Assembly (NCBI RefSeq): GCF_024810105.1
Contig: NZ_JANUDX010000008.1
Location: forward strand, 62,001-126,000
Direction of reading: 5' to 3'
Length of the DNA: 64,000 nt
Source of the DNA: Stenotrophomonas sp. BIGb0135
GTDB lineage: Bacteria > Pseudomonadota > Gammaproteobacteria > Xanthomonadales > Xanthomonadaceae
The stretch's first letter is position 1, and each line of letters starts with the position of its first letter. The notes below the pieces were generated by a model that ran no database searches, was not told the DNA's origin, and saw nothing but the letters and a program-made list of their open reading frames with translations. Below, in pieces: positions 44,348 to 53,262 of the stretch. Made by a program: the position numbers and the translations under genes.

Positions 44348-45526
44348 ATGGAATTTGTCTCCGAGTGGTTCTGGTTCTTCCTGTTCCTGCCGTTGGCGGC
44401 GGTGTCCGGCTGGGTGATCGGCCGTCGCGGTGGCCAGCGCCACGGCGACAACCAGGTCAGCCGCCTCTCCAGCACCTACTTCCGTGGCTTGAACTACCTG
44501 CTCAACGAGCAGCCGGACAAGGCGATCGAGCTGTTCCTGCATATCGCCGAGCTGGACAAGGAAACCTTTGAAACCCAGGTCGCGCTGGGCCACCTGTTTC
44601 GCCGTCGCGGCGAAGTGGACCGCGCGATCCGCCTGCACCAGGGCCTGGTCAACCGGGCCGACCTGAACGACGCGCAGCGCGTGCAGGCGCTGCTGGCGCT
44701 GGGCGAGGACTACATGAAGTCCGGCCTGCTGGATCGCGCCGAGACCGTGTTCACCGAACTGGCGCAGATCGACCAGCGCGCCCCGCAGGCGCTCAAGCAC
44801 CTGATCGGGATCTACCAGGCCGAGCGCGATTGGGAAAAGGCGATCGACAACGCCAGCCGGTTCGAGGAAGTCACCGGCGAGCCCATGGGCAAGCTGATCG
44901 GGCAGTTCGAATGCGAACTGGCCGAGCGCTTCCGTGGCGCGGGCAAGATCGAGGAGGCGAGGGCGGCGATCGCGCGCGCCTACCAGGCCGATGCGATGTC
45001 CGTCCGTGCCGGCATCATCGAAGGCCGCCTGGAGGCCGACGCCGGCAACGCCGAGGCCGCCGTACGCGCCTTCGAACGTGCCGCCCGCAATGATCCGGAG
45101 TACCTGCCGGAAGTCCTGCAGGCGCTGATGCAGAACTACCGCAAGGTCGGCGACCTGGGCGGCGCGCGCGCGTTCCTGTCGGAAATGACCGAGCACTACC
45201 GCGGTATCGCCCCGGTGCTGGCGCTGACCCAGTTGATGGAAGAGCAGGAAGGCGTGGCCCCGGCGCGCGCCTACCTTGGCCGCCAACTCAAGGACCGGCC
45301 GTCGGTGCGTGGCGAATCGGCGCTGATCGACCTGACCCTGGCCGAGGGCGCCGATTCCACCGCGACCCTGCACGACCTCAAGCACATCACCGACCAGTTG
45401 CTGGTACGCAACCCGGCCTACCGCTGCACCCGTTGCGGGTTCGGCGCACGTACCCACCACTGGCAATGCCCCAGTTGCAAGGAGTGGGGTACGGTCAAGC
45501 CGCTGCTGAATTACGCGGTGCTCTAA
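44348..45526 (+). CDS. lapB: Lipopolysaccharide assembly protein LapB
   Basis: The 392-residue protein has an N-terminal membrane anchor (FWFFLFLPLAAVSGWVIG), about nine TPR-like repeats beginning STYFRGLNYLLNEQPDKAIELF, and a C-terminal rubredoxin-like metal site, CTRCGFGARTHHWQCPSC, with two CXXC pairs. LapB (YciM) presents LpxC to FtsH and adjusts lipid A synthesis. It starts six bases after lapA and ends three bases before a sugar-phosphate transferase gene. Confidence 0.94.
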   Translation: MEFVSEWFWFFLFLPLAAVSGWVIGRRGGQRHGDNQVSRLSSTYFRGLNYLLNEQPDKAIELFLHIAELDKETFETQVALGHLFRRRGEVDRAIRLHQGLVNRADLNDAQRVQALLALGEDYMKSGLLDRAETVFTELAQIDQRAPQALKHLIGIYQAERDWEKAIDNASRFEEVTGEPMGKLIGQFECELAERFRGAGKIEEARAAIARAYQADAMSVRAGIIEGRLEADAGNAEAAVRAFERAARNDPEYLPEVLQALMQNYRKVGDLGGARAFLSEMTEHYRGIAPVLALTQLMEEQEGVAPARAYLGRQLKDRPSVRGESALIDLTLAEGADSTATLHDLKHITDQLLVRNPAYRCTRCGFGARTHHWQCPSCKEWGTVKPLLNYAVL

Positions 45527-45529
45527 GCG

Positions 45530-46504
45530 ATGCCCGTTGCCTGGATGATCGGATTGCCAGCGGTGCTGGTGATCGCGGCGCTGCTTACCTGGGTGGCGCG
45601 CCAGTACGCGCTGCGTCGCAATCTCATGGACCAGCCGGGCGAGCGCCGCAGCCATGGCGTGGCCACTCCGCGCGGCGGCGGCATCGCGATCGTGCTGACG
45701 CTGCTGCTGGCCACCGTGGCCGCCGGCCTGGCCTGGCCCGGCGGGCGCGGGGCGCTGCTGGTGTTCGGGGTCGGCCTGGTGCTGGTCGCGGGGATCGGCT
45801 GGTGGGACGACCACCGGCCGCTGCCGGCGGTGCGCCGCCTGCTGGTGCACCTGGTGGCGTCCGCGCTGGTGGCCGCGCTGGTCTGGCAGGCCAGCGGCAA
45901 CCCGGTGCAGGCGGTCCTGGCGTTGTTGTTCACGGTGTCGATGATCAACATCTGGAACTTCATGGATGGCATCAATGGCATCGCCACCACCCAGGCCATC
46001 CTGGCGGGCCTGGCGTTCGCCGCGGTGATGCCCATGCCGTTCGCCCTGGCCGGCGCGGTGCTGGCCCTGGCTTGTCTCGGCTTCCTGCCGTTCAACTATC
46101 CGCGGGCCCGGATCTTCATGGGCGATGTCGGCAGTGGCGCCCTGGGCTATGCGATCGCCGCGCTGGTCTGCCTGGCCAGCGTGGTCACCGAGGTCCATTG
46201 GTTGCTGCTGCTGGTGCCGCTTTCGGCCTTTCTTGTGGACGCAGGCTTCACACTCCTGTCGCGCATGCTGTCGGGGCAGCGATGGATGGAACCCCACACC
46301 CAACATCTCTATCAGCGCGCCGTTAAAGGTGGCATGAGCCACACTTCGGTGACAGGGATGTACTTCGTTTTTGGTCTGTTCAGTATTACAGTGTTTAATG
46401 CTTGCAGCGATCTGCAGCCGAGGTGGGAGGCTGCCGTGGCCGTCGCGTGGTTGATCTTCGCGACCGGTTTGTGGCTACTCCTGCGCAAGGGAATGCGCAA
46501 CTAG
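45530..46504 (+). CDS. WecA/WbpL-type undecaprenyl-phosphate sugar-1-phosphate transferase
   Basis: The 324-residue inner-membrane protein has about ten hydrophobic segments and the polyprenyl-phosphate transferase motifs: NIWNFMDGINGIATTQA with the catalytic aspartate, ARIFMGDVGSGALGY, and the histidine motif PHTQHLYQRAV. It attaches an amino-sugar-1-phosphate to undecaprenyl phosphate, starting O-antigen or related glycan chains. The sugar cannot be read from sequence. The start is three bases after the lapB stop, and a nucleotide-sugar dehydratase follows after 16 bases. Confidence 0.9.
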   Translation: MPVAWMIGLPAVLVIAALLTWVARQYALRRNLMDQPGERRSHGVATPRGGGIAIVLTLLLATVAAGLAWPGGRGALLVFGVGLVLVAGIGWWDDHRPLPAVRRLLVHLVASALVAALVWQASGNPVQAVLALLFTVSMINIWNFMDGINGIATTQAILAGLAFAAVMPMPFALAGAVLALACLGFLPFNYPRARIFMGDVGSGALGYAIAALVCLASVVTEVHWLLLLVPLSAFLVDAGFTLLSRMLSGQRWMEPHTQHLYQRAVKGGMSHTSVTGMYFVFGLFSITVFNACSDLQPRWEAAVAVAWLIFATGLWLLLRKGMRN

Positions 46505-46520
46505 AAGGATTGTTTGTTTT

Positions 46521-48428
46521 ATGACGCCTTGGCAGGACCGTCTTACCAGTTTGATTCCACGCGGCGCCATCGTGGTCCACGACCTGTTCATGGTCTGGGC
46601 CTGCTGGCAGCTGCTGCATGCCGGCCGTTATTCGATGCTGGCCGATGCTCCCTCGCTGCCCCTGTGGAACATCGACACCTCGCTGGTGCTGGTGATCCAG
46701 GCGGTGGTGTTCTGGCGGGTGGGCCTGTATCGCGGCCTCTGGCGTTTCGCCAGCGTGGCCGACCTGCTCAATATCTTCAAAGCCAGCTTCATCGGCCTGC
46801 TGGCCATCGTCGTGGTGCTGGCCTACAAGCGCTTCAATGGCGTGCCGATGTCGGTGCTGGTGATCTATCCGTTCGCGCTGTCGGCGCTGCTGGGCGCGCC
46901 GCGCCTGCTGTACCGGGCATGGAAGGACTACCAGTCGCTGCAGTCCGATGCCACCGCCCGTCGCGTGCTGATCCTCGGCGCCGGCCAGGCGGCCGAGGCG
47001 CTGGTCCGCGACCTGCGCCGCTCCGGCGATTTCGAACCCGTCGGCCTGCTCGACGACGCCCCGCACCTGCAGGGGGCCAAGCTGCAGGGCCTGCCGATCC
47101 TGGGCACGCTCGACGATGCGCCGGCGGCCGTGCGCGAGACCGCGGCCAAGCTGCTGGTGATCGCCATCCCCTCGCTGGACGCGGTGGGCATGCAGCGCGT
47201 GGTCGCCATCTGCGAGGCCACCGGCGTGCCGTTCCGCATGGTGCCCAAGCTCAATGACGTGCTGCTGGGGCATTCGCTGCCCGGCGAGCTCAAGGAAGTG
47301 GCGATCGAGGACCTGCTGGGGCGCAAGCCGATCCTGCCGGACTGGTCGCTGATCCGCGGCTGGCTGGGCGGGCGCACCGTGCTGGTGACCGGCGCCGGCG
47401 GCTCGATCGGCTCGGAGCTGTGCCGCCAGTGCGCGCGCCACGGTGCCGGGCGCATCATCCTGCTGGAAATGAGCGAGCTGCTGCTGCTGACCATCGAGGC
47501 CGAGCTCAAGCGCAGCTTCCCGGACCTGGAAGTGGAGGCCGTGCTCGGCGACTGCGGCGACCCGGCGGTGATCCGCCACGCGCTGTCCATGGCCAGCGTC
47601 GATGCGGTCTTCCATGCCGCCGCCTACAAGCAGGTGCCGGTGCTGGAGCGCCAGCTGCGCGAAGCGGTGCGCAACAACATCCTGTCCACCGAGACGGTGG
47701 CCCGCGCCTGCGTCGAAGCCCGCATCGAGCATTTCGTCTTCATCTCCACCGACAAGGCGGTCGACCCGGTCAACGCACTCGGCGCGAGCAAGCGCTATGC
47801 GGAGATGATCTGCCAGAGCCTGGACCAGAAGACCAGCCACACCCGTTTCGTGACCGTGCGCTTCGGCAACGTGCTGGCCTCGGCCGGCAGCGTGGTGCCG
47901 CTGTTCCGCGAGCAGATCCTCAAGGGCGGCCCGGTCACCGTGACCGACCCGGAAGTCACCCGCTATTTCATGACCATCCCCGAGGCCTGCCAGCTCATCC
48001 TGCAGGCGGCCGCCTCGGCGTCGCATGGGGCCATCTACACCCTGGACATGGGCGAGCCCGTGCCGATCCGGGTGCTGGCCGAGCAGATGATCCGCCTGGC
48101 CGGCAAGCAGCCGTACAAGGACATCGCGATCATCTACACCGGGCTGCGCCCGGGCGAGAAGCTGCACGAGACCCTGTTCTATTCGGACGAGGACTATCGC
48201 CCGACCGCGCACCCGAAGATCCTGGAGGCCGGCGTGCGCACGTTCGCGCGTGAGCAGGTGCTGGGCAACGTGCCGCGGCTGCGCGAGGCGATCGCCACCT
48301 ACGACACCGATGCCATCAACAACATCCTGTTCGCGACCATGCCGGAGTTCTCGCCGTTGCAACAGGACGATCACGTCGCCTCGGCTAAAGTGCTTCCTTT
48401 CCCGGCACGAGAGGCCAACAGGCTGTGA
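46521..48428 (+). CDS. WbpM/CapD-type nucleotide-sugar dehydratase/epimerase
   Basis: The 635-residue protein has four N-terminal membrane segments, a first Rossmann domain (VLILGAGQAAEALVRDL at about residue 150), and a second, catalytic SDR domain with VLVTGAGGSIGSELCRQ and STDKAVDPVNALGASKRYAE. Members are UDP-GlcNAc 4,6-dehydratases that feed O-antigen and capsule sugars such as QuiNAc and FucNAc; the lysine in SKRYAE stands where SDR enzymes carry the catalytic lysine. It overlaps galU by four bases (GTGA). It fits with the preceding transferase in surface-glycan initiation. Confidence 0.93.
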   Translation: MTPWQDRLTSLIPRGAIVVHDLFMVWACWQLLHAGRYSMLADAPSLPLWNIDTSLVLVIQAVVFWRVGLYRGLWRFASVADLLNIFKASFIGLLAIVVVLAYKRFNGVPMSVLVIYPFALSALLGAPRLLYRAWKDYQSLQSDATARRVLILGAGQAAEALVRDLRRSGDFEPVGLLDDAPHLQGAKLQGLPILGTLDDAPAAVRETAAKLLVIAIPSLDAVGMQRVVAICEATGVPFRMVPKLNDVLLGHSLPGELKEVAIEDLLGRKPILPDWSLIRGWLGGRTVLVTGAGGSIGSELCRQCARHGAGRIILLEMSELLLLTIEAELKRSFPDLEVEAVLGDCGDPAVIRHALSMASVDAVFHAAAYKQVPVLERQLREAVRNNILSTETVARACVEARIEHFVFISTDKAVDPVNALGASKRYAEMICQSLDQKTSHTRFVTVRFGNVLASAGSVVPLFREQILKGGPVTVTDPEVTRYFMTIPEACQLILQAAASASHGAIYTLDMGEPVPIRVLAEQMIRLAGKQPYKDIAIIYTGLRPGEKLHETLFYSDEDYRPTAHPKILEAGVRTFAREQVLGNVPRLREAIATYDTDAINNILFATMPEFSPLQQDDHVASAKVLPFPAREANRL

Positions 48429-49309
48429 CGAACAAGCGTATTCGCAAGGCGGTTTTCCCGGTGGCAGGGCTGGGCACGCGTTTCCTGCCCGCAACCAAGA
48501 CGGTTCCCAAGGAAATGCTGCCGATCATCGATCGGCCGCTTATCCAGTACGCCGTCGACGAGGCGATCGAAGCCGGTTGCGACACCCTGATCTTCATTAC
48601 CAACCGCTACAAGCACGCGGTCGCCGACTATTTCGACAAGGCCTACGAGCTGGAGCAGAAGCTCGAGCGCGCCGGCAAGACCGAGCAGCTTGAACTGGTG
48701 CGCCACGTGCTGCCCAACGGCGTGCGCGCGATCTTCGTCACCCAGGCCGAGGCACTGGGCCTGGGCCATGCGGTGCTGTGCGCCAAGGCCATCGTCGGTG
48801 ACGAGCCGTTCGCGGTCCTGCTGCCCGACGACCTGATCTGGAACAAGGGCGACGGTGCACTCAAGCAGATGGCCGATGCCAACCAGGCAAGCGGCGCGAG
48901 CATCATCGCGGTCGAGGACGTCCCGCACGACAAGACCGGCAGCTACGGCATCGTGGCCACCGACACCTTCGACGGCCGCCAGGGCCGGATCAGCGCGATC
49001 GTCGAGAAGCCGAAGCCGGAAGACGCACCGAGCGACCTGGCCGTGGTCGGCCGCTACGTGCTGAGCCCGAAGATCTTCGAGCTGCTCGAAGCCACCGGCA
49101 CCGGTGCCGGCGGTGAGATCCAGCTGACCGATGCCATTGCCGAGCTGCTCAACAGCGAGCGCGTGGACGCGTACCGGTTCGAGGGCACGCGGTTCGATTG
49201 CGGCACCCACCTGGGCCTGGTCGAGGCCACCATCCGCTTCGCGCTCAACAACGAGAAGCTGGCCGGCCCCGCCCGCGAGATGCTGCAGAAGGCGCTGGCC
49301 GACGGCTGA
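48425..49309 (+). CDS. galU: UTP-glucose-1-phosphate uridylyltransferase
   Basis: The 294-residue enzyme makes UDP-glucose from UTP and glucose 1-phosphate. The nucleotide-binding signature AVFPVAGLGTRFLPATKTVPKEMLP is at the N-terminus, followed by EALGLGHAVLCAKAIVGDEPF and VEKPKPEDAPSDLAVVGRYVL. It supplies UDP-glucose for lipopolysaccharide core, exopolysaccharide and UDP-glucuronate. The start is a GTG at 48425 that overlaps the upstream stop by four bases. A strong terminator at 49408 ends the unit. Confidence 0.96.
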   Translation: MTNKRIRKAVFPVAGLGTRFLPATKTVPKEMLPIIDRPLIQYAVDEAIEAGCDTLIFITNRYKHAVADYFDKAYELEQKLERAGKTEQLELVRHVLPNGVRAIFVTQAEALGLGHAVLCAKAIVGDEPFAVLLPDDLIWNKGDGALKQMADANQASGASIIAVEDVPHDKTGSYGIVATDTFDGRQGRISAIVEKPKPEDAPSDLAVVGRYVLSPKIFELLEATGTGAGGEIQLTDAIAELLNSERVDAYRFEGTRFDCGTHLGLVEATIRFALNNEKLAGPAREMLQKALADG

Positions 49310-49407
49310 CCCTGGCGCCGGGCCATGCCCGGCCGCCCGTTGACGCGGGCGGGGTAGTGTTGCCGCGCATGGTTCGGCACTACGTACGCGTTTCCGGTCA
49401 CGGTAAA

Positions 49408-49437
49408 CAAAAAGGGCAGCCTCGCGGCTGCCCTTTT
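49408..49437 (+). terminator. Terminator after galU
   Basis: CAAAAGGGCAGC and GCTGCCCTTTTG pair around a CTCGCG loop. Flanking A and T runs on both strands suggest it works in both directions, between galU and the converging thiolase gene. Confidence 0.9.
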
Positions 49438-49447
49438 GCGTTTTACG

Positions 49448-49542
49448 TGCCGACCAACGGCTGGCACCTACCGTTTTCTCACTGCCGTATCGGCCAACGC
49501 TCGATACCTGCCGCGTGGCAAGTGCCGGCGCTGGGCCGGCAC
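49448..49542. repeat. Two short palindromic repeats between galU and the thiolase gene
   Basis: GTGCCGACCAACGGCTGGCAC begins at 49448 as an imperfect hairpin, and GTGCCGGC/GCCGGCAC form a second at 49522-49542. Both belong to the GTGCC-headed variant of the repeat family and occupy most of the gap between converging genes. No gene is seen here. Confidence 0.6.
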
Positions 49543-49552
49543 CGCCGATGCA

Positions 49553-50761
49553 TCACAGCGACTCGAAGATGCCCGCCGCGCCCATGCCGGTGCCGATGCA
49601 CATGGTGACCATGCCGTACTTCTGCTGGCGACGGCGCAGGCCGTGCAGCAGGGTGGCGGTACGGATCGCGCCGGTCGCGCCCAGCGGGTGGCCCAGGGCG
49701 ATCGCGCCGCCCAGCGGGTTGACCTTGGACGGGTCCAGGCCGCAATCGCGGATGACCGCCAGCGACTGCGCGGCGAAGGCTTCATTGAGCTCGATCCAGT
49801 CCAGCTGGTCCTGGCTCAGGCCGGCCTGCTTGAGCGCCTTGGGGATCGCGGCGATCGGGCCAATGCCCATCACTTCCGGGCGCACGCCGGCGACCGAGAA
49901 GCTGACGAAGCGGGCCAGCGGGGTCAGGCCGTAGTCCTTGATCGCCTGCTCGGAGGCCAGCAGCACCGCACCGGCGCCGTCGCTCATCTGCGAGGAGTTG
50001 CCGGCGGTCACGGTGCCGCCGAACTGGCCGTTGCGGAACACCGGGCGCAGCTTGGCCAGGCCCTCGGCGGACGAATCCAGGCGCGGGCCTTCGTCGGTGT
50101 CGACGATCTTGTCGCGGGTGATGATGCGGCGGCCGTCAGCCAGGTCGGGCTGGCGGGTGCGCACGTCGTAGGGGCTGATCTCGTCCTTGAAGTCGCCGTT
50201 CTGGATCGCGGCGATGGCCTTCTGGTGCGAGGCCAGCGCAAAGGCGTCCTGCTCCTCGCGCGAGACCTTCCACTCCTCGGCGACCTTCTCGGCGGTGATG
50301 CCCATGCCGTAGGCGATGGCGACGTGGTCGTTGTCGAACACGCTCGGGGCCATCGCGATCTTGTTGCCCATCATCGGCACCATCGACATCGACTCGGTGC
50401 CACCGGCCAGCATCAGGTCCGAATTGCCCAGGCGGATCTGGTCGGCCGCCATCGCCACGGCCTGCAGGCCGGAGGAGCAGAAGCGGTTGACGGTCTGCGC
50501 GGCGATGGTGTCCGGCAGGCCGGCCAGCAGCACGCCGATGCGCGCCACGTTCATGCCCTGCTCGGCTTCGGGCATGGCGCAGCCGATGATCGCGTCATCG
50601 ATGCGGTTGAGGTCGATGCCCGGGGCCTGTGCGACCACCGAGCGGAGCACGTGGGCGAGCATGTCGTCGGGGCGGGTATTGCGGAACACGCCCTTGGGCG
50701 CCTTGCCAACCGGGGTGCGGGTGGCGGCGACGATGTAGGCGTCCTGGATTTGCTTGGTCAT
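49553..50761 (-). CDS. fadA: Acetyl-CoA C-acyltransferase (fatty-acid beta-oxidation thiolase)
   Basis: The 402-residue thiolase has its acyl-accepting cysteine in VNRFCSSGLQ (Cys95), with [14 protein letters not shown] (His358) and MCIGTGMGAAG (Cys388). It cleaves 3-ketoacyl-CoA to acetyl-CoA and a shortened acyl-CoA. I chose the ATG at 50761, giving MTKQIQDAYIVAATRTPVG. It is downstream of the fadN-like gene across 73 bases that hold a palindromic repeat. It differs clearly from pcaF in sequence. Symbol fadA is by role; the family also includes fadI. Confidence 0.9.
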   Translation of the reverse strand: MTKQIQDAYIVAATRTPVGKAPKGVFRNTRPDDMLAHVLRSVVAQAPGIDLNRIDDAIIGCAMPEAEQGMNVARIGVLLAGLPDTIAAQTVNRFCSSGLQAVAMAADQIRLGNSDLMLAGGTESMSMVPMMGNKIAMAPSVFDNDHVAIAYGMGITAEKVAEEWKVSREEQDAFALASHQKAIAAIQNGDFKDEISPYDVRTRQPDLADGRRIITRDKIVDTDEGPRLDSSAEGLAKLRPVFRNGQFGGTVTAGNSSQMSDGAGAVLLASEQAIKDYGLTPLARFVSFSVAGVRPEVMGIGPIAAIPKALKQAGLSQDQLDWIELNEAFAAQSLAVIRDCGLDPSKVNPLGGAIALGHPLGATGAIRTATLLHGLRRRQQKYGMVTMCIGTGMGAAGIFESL

Positions 50762-50790
50762 TGCAGTGATCTCTCGAAATTTTTGCCGGA

Positions 50791-50811
50791 GTGCCGACCT
50801 GTGGTCGGCAC
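50791..50811. repeat. Palindromic repeat between fadN-like and thiolase genes
   Basis: GTGCCGACC and GGTCGGCAC pair around TGT. It lies inside an operon, 30 bases before the thiolase start and 24 bases after the upstream stop, so it may tune relative expression through mRNA stability. Confidence 0.65.
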
Positions 50812-50834
50812 CCACCGAAAGCAGGGAGGGGCCA

Positions 50835-53207
50835 TCAATTGCGCAGCGGCTTGCCGGTCTTGAGCATGTGCGCGATGCGGGCCTGGGTCTTTTCCTGCTG
50901 GGCCAGTTCGACGAAGTGCTTGCGCTCCAGGGTCAGCAGCCATTCTTCGTCCACCAGCGTGCCGCGATCCACTTCGCCGCCGCACAGCACGGTGGCGATG
51001 CGGACGGCGATCTCGTAGTCGTACGGGCTGATGAAACGGCCTTCCAGCATGTTGACCAGCATCATCTTGAAGGTGGCGATGCCGACGTCGCCGGCCACCT
51101 GGATGCGACGGGCCGGCATCGGCGGACGGTAACCGCCGTCGGCCAGCGCCTGCACTTCGGCCTTGGCGATGTAGAGCGCTTCGAAGCTGTTGAACACCAC
51201 CTTGTCGGTGGCGCGCATCAGGCCCAGTTCCTTGGCGTTGACCGCCGAGTTGGAGACCTTGGCCATGGCCACGGTTTCGAAGGTCTTCTTCAGCTCGGCA
51301 AAGACGTCACCGCCCGGGCCGGCCGCCTGCGAGGCGCGCACCGCCAGTTCCTTCAGCCCGCCGCCGGCCGGCAGTAGGCCGACGCCGGCTTCGACCAGGC
51401 CGATGTAGCTTTCCAGCGCGGCCACGCTCTTGGCGCTGTGCATCTGGAACTCGCAACCGCCGCCCAGGGCCAGGCCGCGCACGGCGGTCACCACCGGTAC
51501 CAGCGAGTACTTGATCGCCTGGCTGGTGCGTTGGAAGTTGTGCACCATTTCTTCGAACTGCTCGACCTTGCCGGCCTGCAGCAGGCCCAGCGCACCGGCC
51601 AGGTCGGCACCGGCGGAGAAGGGCTCCTTCTGCTGCCAGATCACCAGGCCCTTGAAGTCCTTCTCGGCGCGCTTGATCGCTTCCTGCAGGCCATCGAGCA
51701 CGTGGTCGGAGACGGTGTTCATCTTGGTCTTGAAGCTGACCACGGCAATGCCGTCGCCGTCGTGCCACATGCGCACGCCGTCGTTCTCGAACACGGTCTC
51801 GCCCGGGCTGAAGGTTTCGCCCAGCAGCGGATCGGGGAAGCGCTGGCGCTGGTACACCGGCAGCGCCGAGCGCGGCAGCTTGGCATTGCGCGACGGGCTG
51901 TAGCTGCCTTCGGCGGCGTGCACGCCCTCGCGGCCATCGAACACCCAATCCGGCAGCGGCGCGTTGCTCATGCTCTTGCCGGCGACGATGTCATCGGCGA
52001 TCCACTGCGCGACCTGCTTCCAGCCGGCCGCCTGCCAGGTTTCGAACGGGCCCAGCGACCAGCCGTAGCCCCAGCGGATGGCCAGGTCCACGTCGCGCGC
52101 GGTCTCGGCGATGTCGGCCAGGTGGTAGGCGCTGTAGTGGAACAGGTCGCGGAAGGTCGCCCACAGGAACTGCGCCTGCGGGTGCTCGCTCTCGCGCAGC
52201 TTGGCGAACTTCTCGGCCGGGTTCCGGATCTTCAGGATCTCGACCACTTCCGGGGCGGCCGTGCGGTCGGCCGGGCGGTAGTCCTGCTTTTCCAGATCGA
52301 GGACGACGATGTCCTTGCCGACCTTGCGGAAGATGCCGGCACCGGTCTTCTGGCCCAGCGCGCCCTTGGCGATCAGCGCGTCCAGCCATTTTGGCGATTT
52401 GAAGAACTCATGCCACGGATCGTTGGGCAGGGTGTCGCCCATGGTCTTGATCACGTGCGCCATGGTGTCCAGGCCGACCACGTCGGAGGTGCGGTAGGTG
52501 GCCGACTTCGGGCGACCGACCAACGGGCCGGTCAGGCCGTCGACTTCGTCGAAGCCCAGGCCGAATGCCTGGGTGTGGTGGATGGTGGACAGGATCGAAA
52601 ACACGCCGATGCGGTTGCCGATGAAGTTCGGGGTGTCCTTGGCGTACACCACGCCCTTGCCCAAGGTGGTGACCAGGAAGGCTTCCAGGCCTTCCAGCAC
52701 CGCGGCATCGGTGGTGCTGGCCGGGATCAGCTCGGCCAGGTGCATGTAGCGCGGCGGGTTGAAGAAATGCACGCCGCAGAAGCGGTGGCGCAGCTGTTCG
52801 GGCAGCACGTCGGCGAGCTTGTTGATGCCCAGGCCGGAGGTGTTGGAGGCCAGCACAGCGTGATCGGCCACGAACGGGGCGATCTTCTTGTACAGGTCCT
52901 GCTTCCAGTCCATCCGTTCGGCGATGGCTTCGATGATCAGGTCGCAGTCCTTGAGCTGCTCCAGGCCGGTCTCATAGTTGGCCGGGGTGATCGCCTCGGC
53001 GTAGGACTTGCTGGCGAGCGGGGCAGGGCTGAGCTTGCCCAGGTTGGCGATTGCCTTGAGCACGATGCCATCGGCCGGACCTTCCTTGGCGGGAAGGTCG
53101 AACAGCACGGTGTCGACGCCGGCATTGGTCAGGTGGGCCGCGATCTGGGCACCCATGACGCCGGCACCCAGCACGGCGGCGCGGCGGACTAGCAGGGAAT
53201 TGGACAT
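50835..53207 (-). CDS. fadN: FadN-type 3-hydroxyacyl-CoA dehydrogenase/enoyl-CoA hydratase
   Basis: The 790-residue fusion has the dehydrogenase part first, with the NAD motif VLGAGVMGAQIAAHL (about residues 12-26) and HFFNPPRYMHLAELIP, and the enoyl-CoA hydratase/isomerase part last, with FSAGADLAGAL for the oxyanion hole and GGGCEFQMHSA. That order is that of Bacillus FadN, opposite to E. coli FadB. It catalyses hydration and oxidation of enoyl-CoA in fatty-acid degradation. It is 51 bases downstream of a TetR regulator gene on the same strand and upstream of the thiolase. Confidence 0.92.
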   Translation of the reverse strand: MSNSLLVRRAAVLGAGVMGAQIAAHLTNAGVDTVLFDLPAKEGPADGIVLKAIANLGKLSPAPLASKSYAEAITPANYETGLEQLKDCDLIIEAIAERMDWKQDLYKKIAPFVADHAVLASNTSGLGINKLADVLPEQLRHRFCGVHFFNPPRYMHLAELIPASTTDAAVLEGLEAFLVTTLGKGVVYAKDTPNFIGNRIGVFSILSTIHHTQAFGLGFDEVDGLTGPLVGRPKSATYRTSDVVGLDTMAHVIKTMGDTLPNDPWHEFFKSPKWLDALIAKGALGQKTGAGIFRKVGKDIVVLDLEKQDYRPADRTAAPEVVEILKIRNPAEKFAKLRESEHPQAQFLWATFRDLFHYSAYHLADIAETARDVDLAIRWGYGWSLGPFETWQAAGWKQVAQWIADDIVAGKSMSNAPLPDWVFDGREGVHAAEGSYSPSRNAKLPRSALPVYQRQRFPDPLLGETFSPGETVFENDGVRMWHDGDGIAVVSFKTKMNTVSDHVLDGLQEAIKRAEKDFKGLVIWQQKEPFSAGADLAGALGLLQAGKVEQFEEMVHNFQRTSQAIKYSLVPVVTAVRGLALGGGCEFQMHSAKSVAALESYIGLVEAGVGLLPAGGGLKELAVRASQAAGPGGDVFAELKKTFETVAMAKVSNSAVNAKELGLMRATDKVVFNSFEALYIAKAEVQALADGGYRPPMPARRIQVAGDVGIATFKMMLVNMLEGRFISPYDYEIAVRIATVLCGGEVDRGTLVDEEWLLTLERKHFVELAQQEKTQARIAHMLKTGKPLRN

Positions 53208-53237
53208 GTCGATAAGCCTTTGTTGGTCAACGTCGGT

Positions 53238-53262
53238 GCAGCCGGGCAGCGCCCGGCTCTAC
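53238..53262. repeat. SMAG element overlapping the TetR-gene stop
   Basis: Read on the minus strand this is GTAG followed by AGCCGGGC and its inverse GCCCGGCT, a typical element. Its GTAG supplies the TAG stop codon of the TetR regulator gene (53259-53261). It lies between that gene and fadN. Confidence 0.8.
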
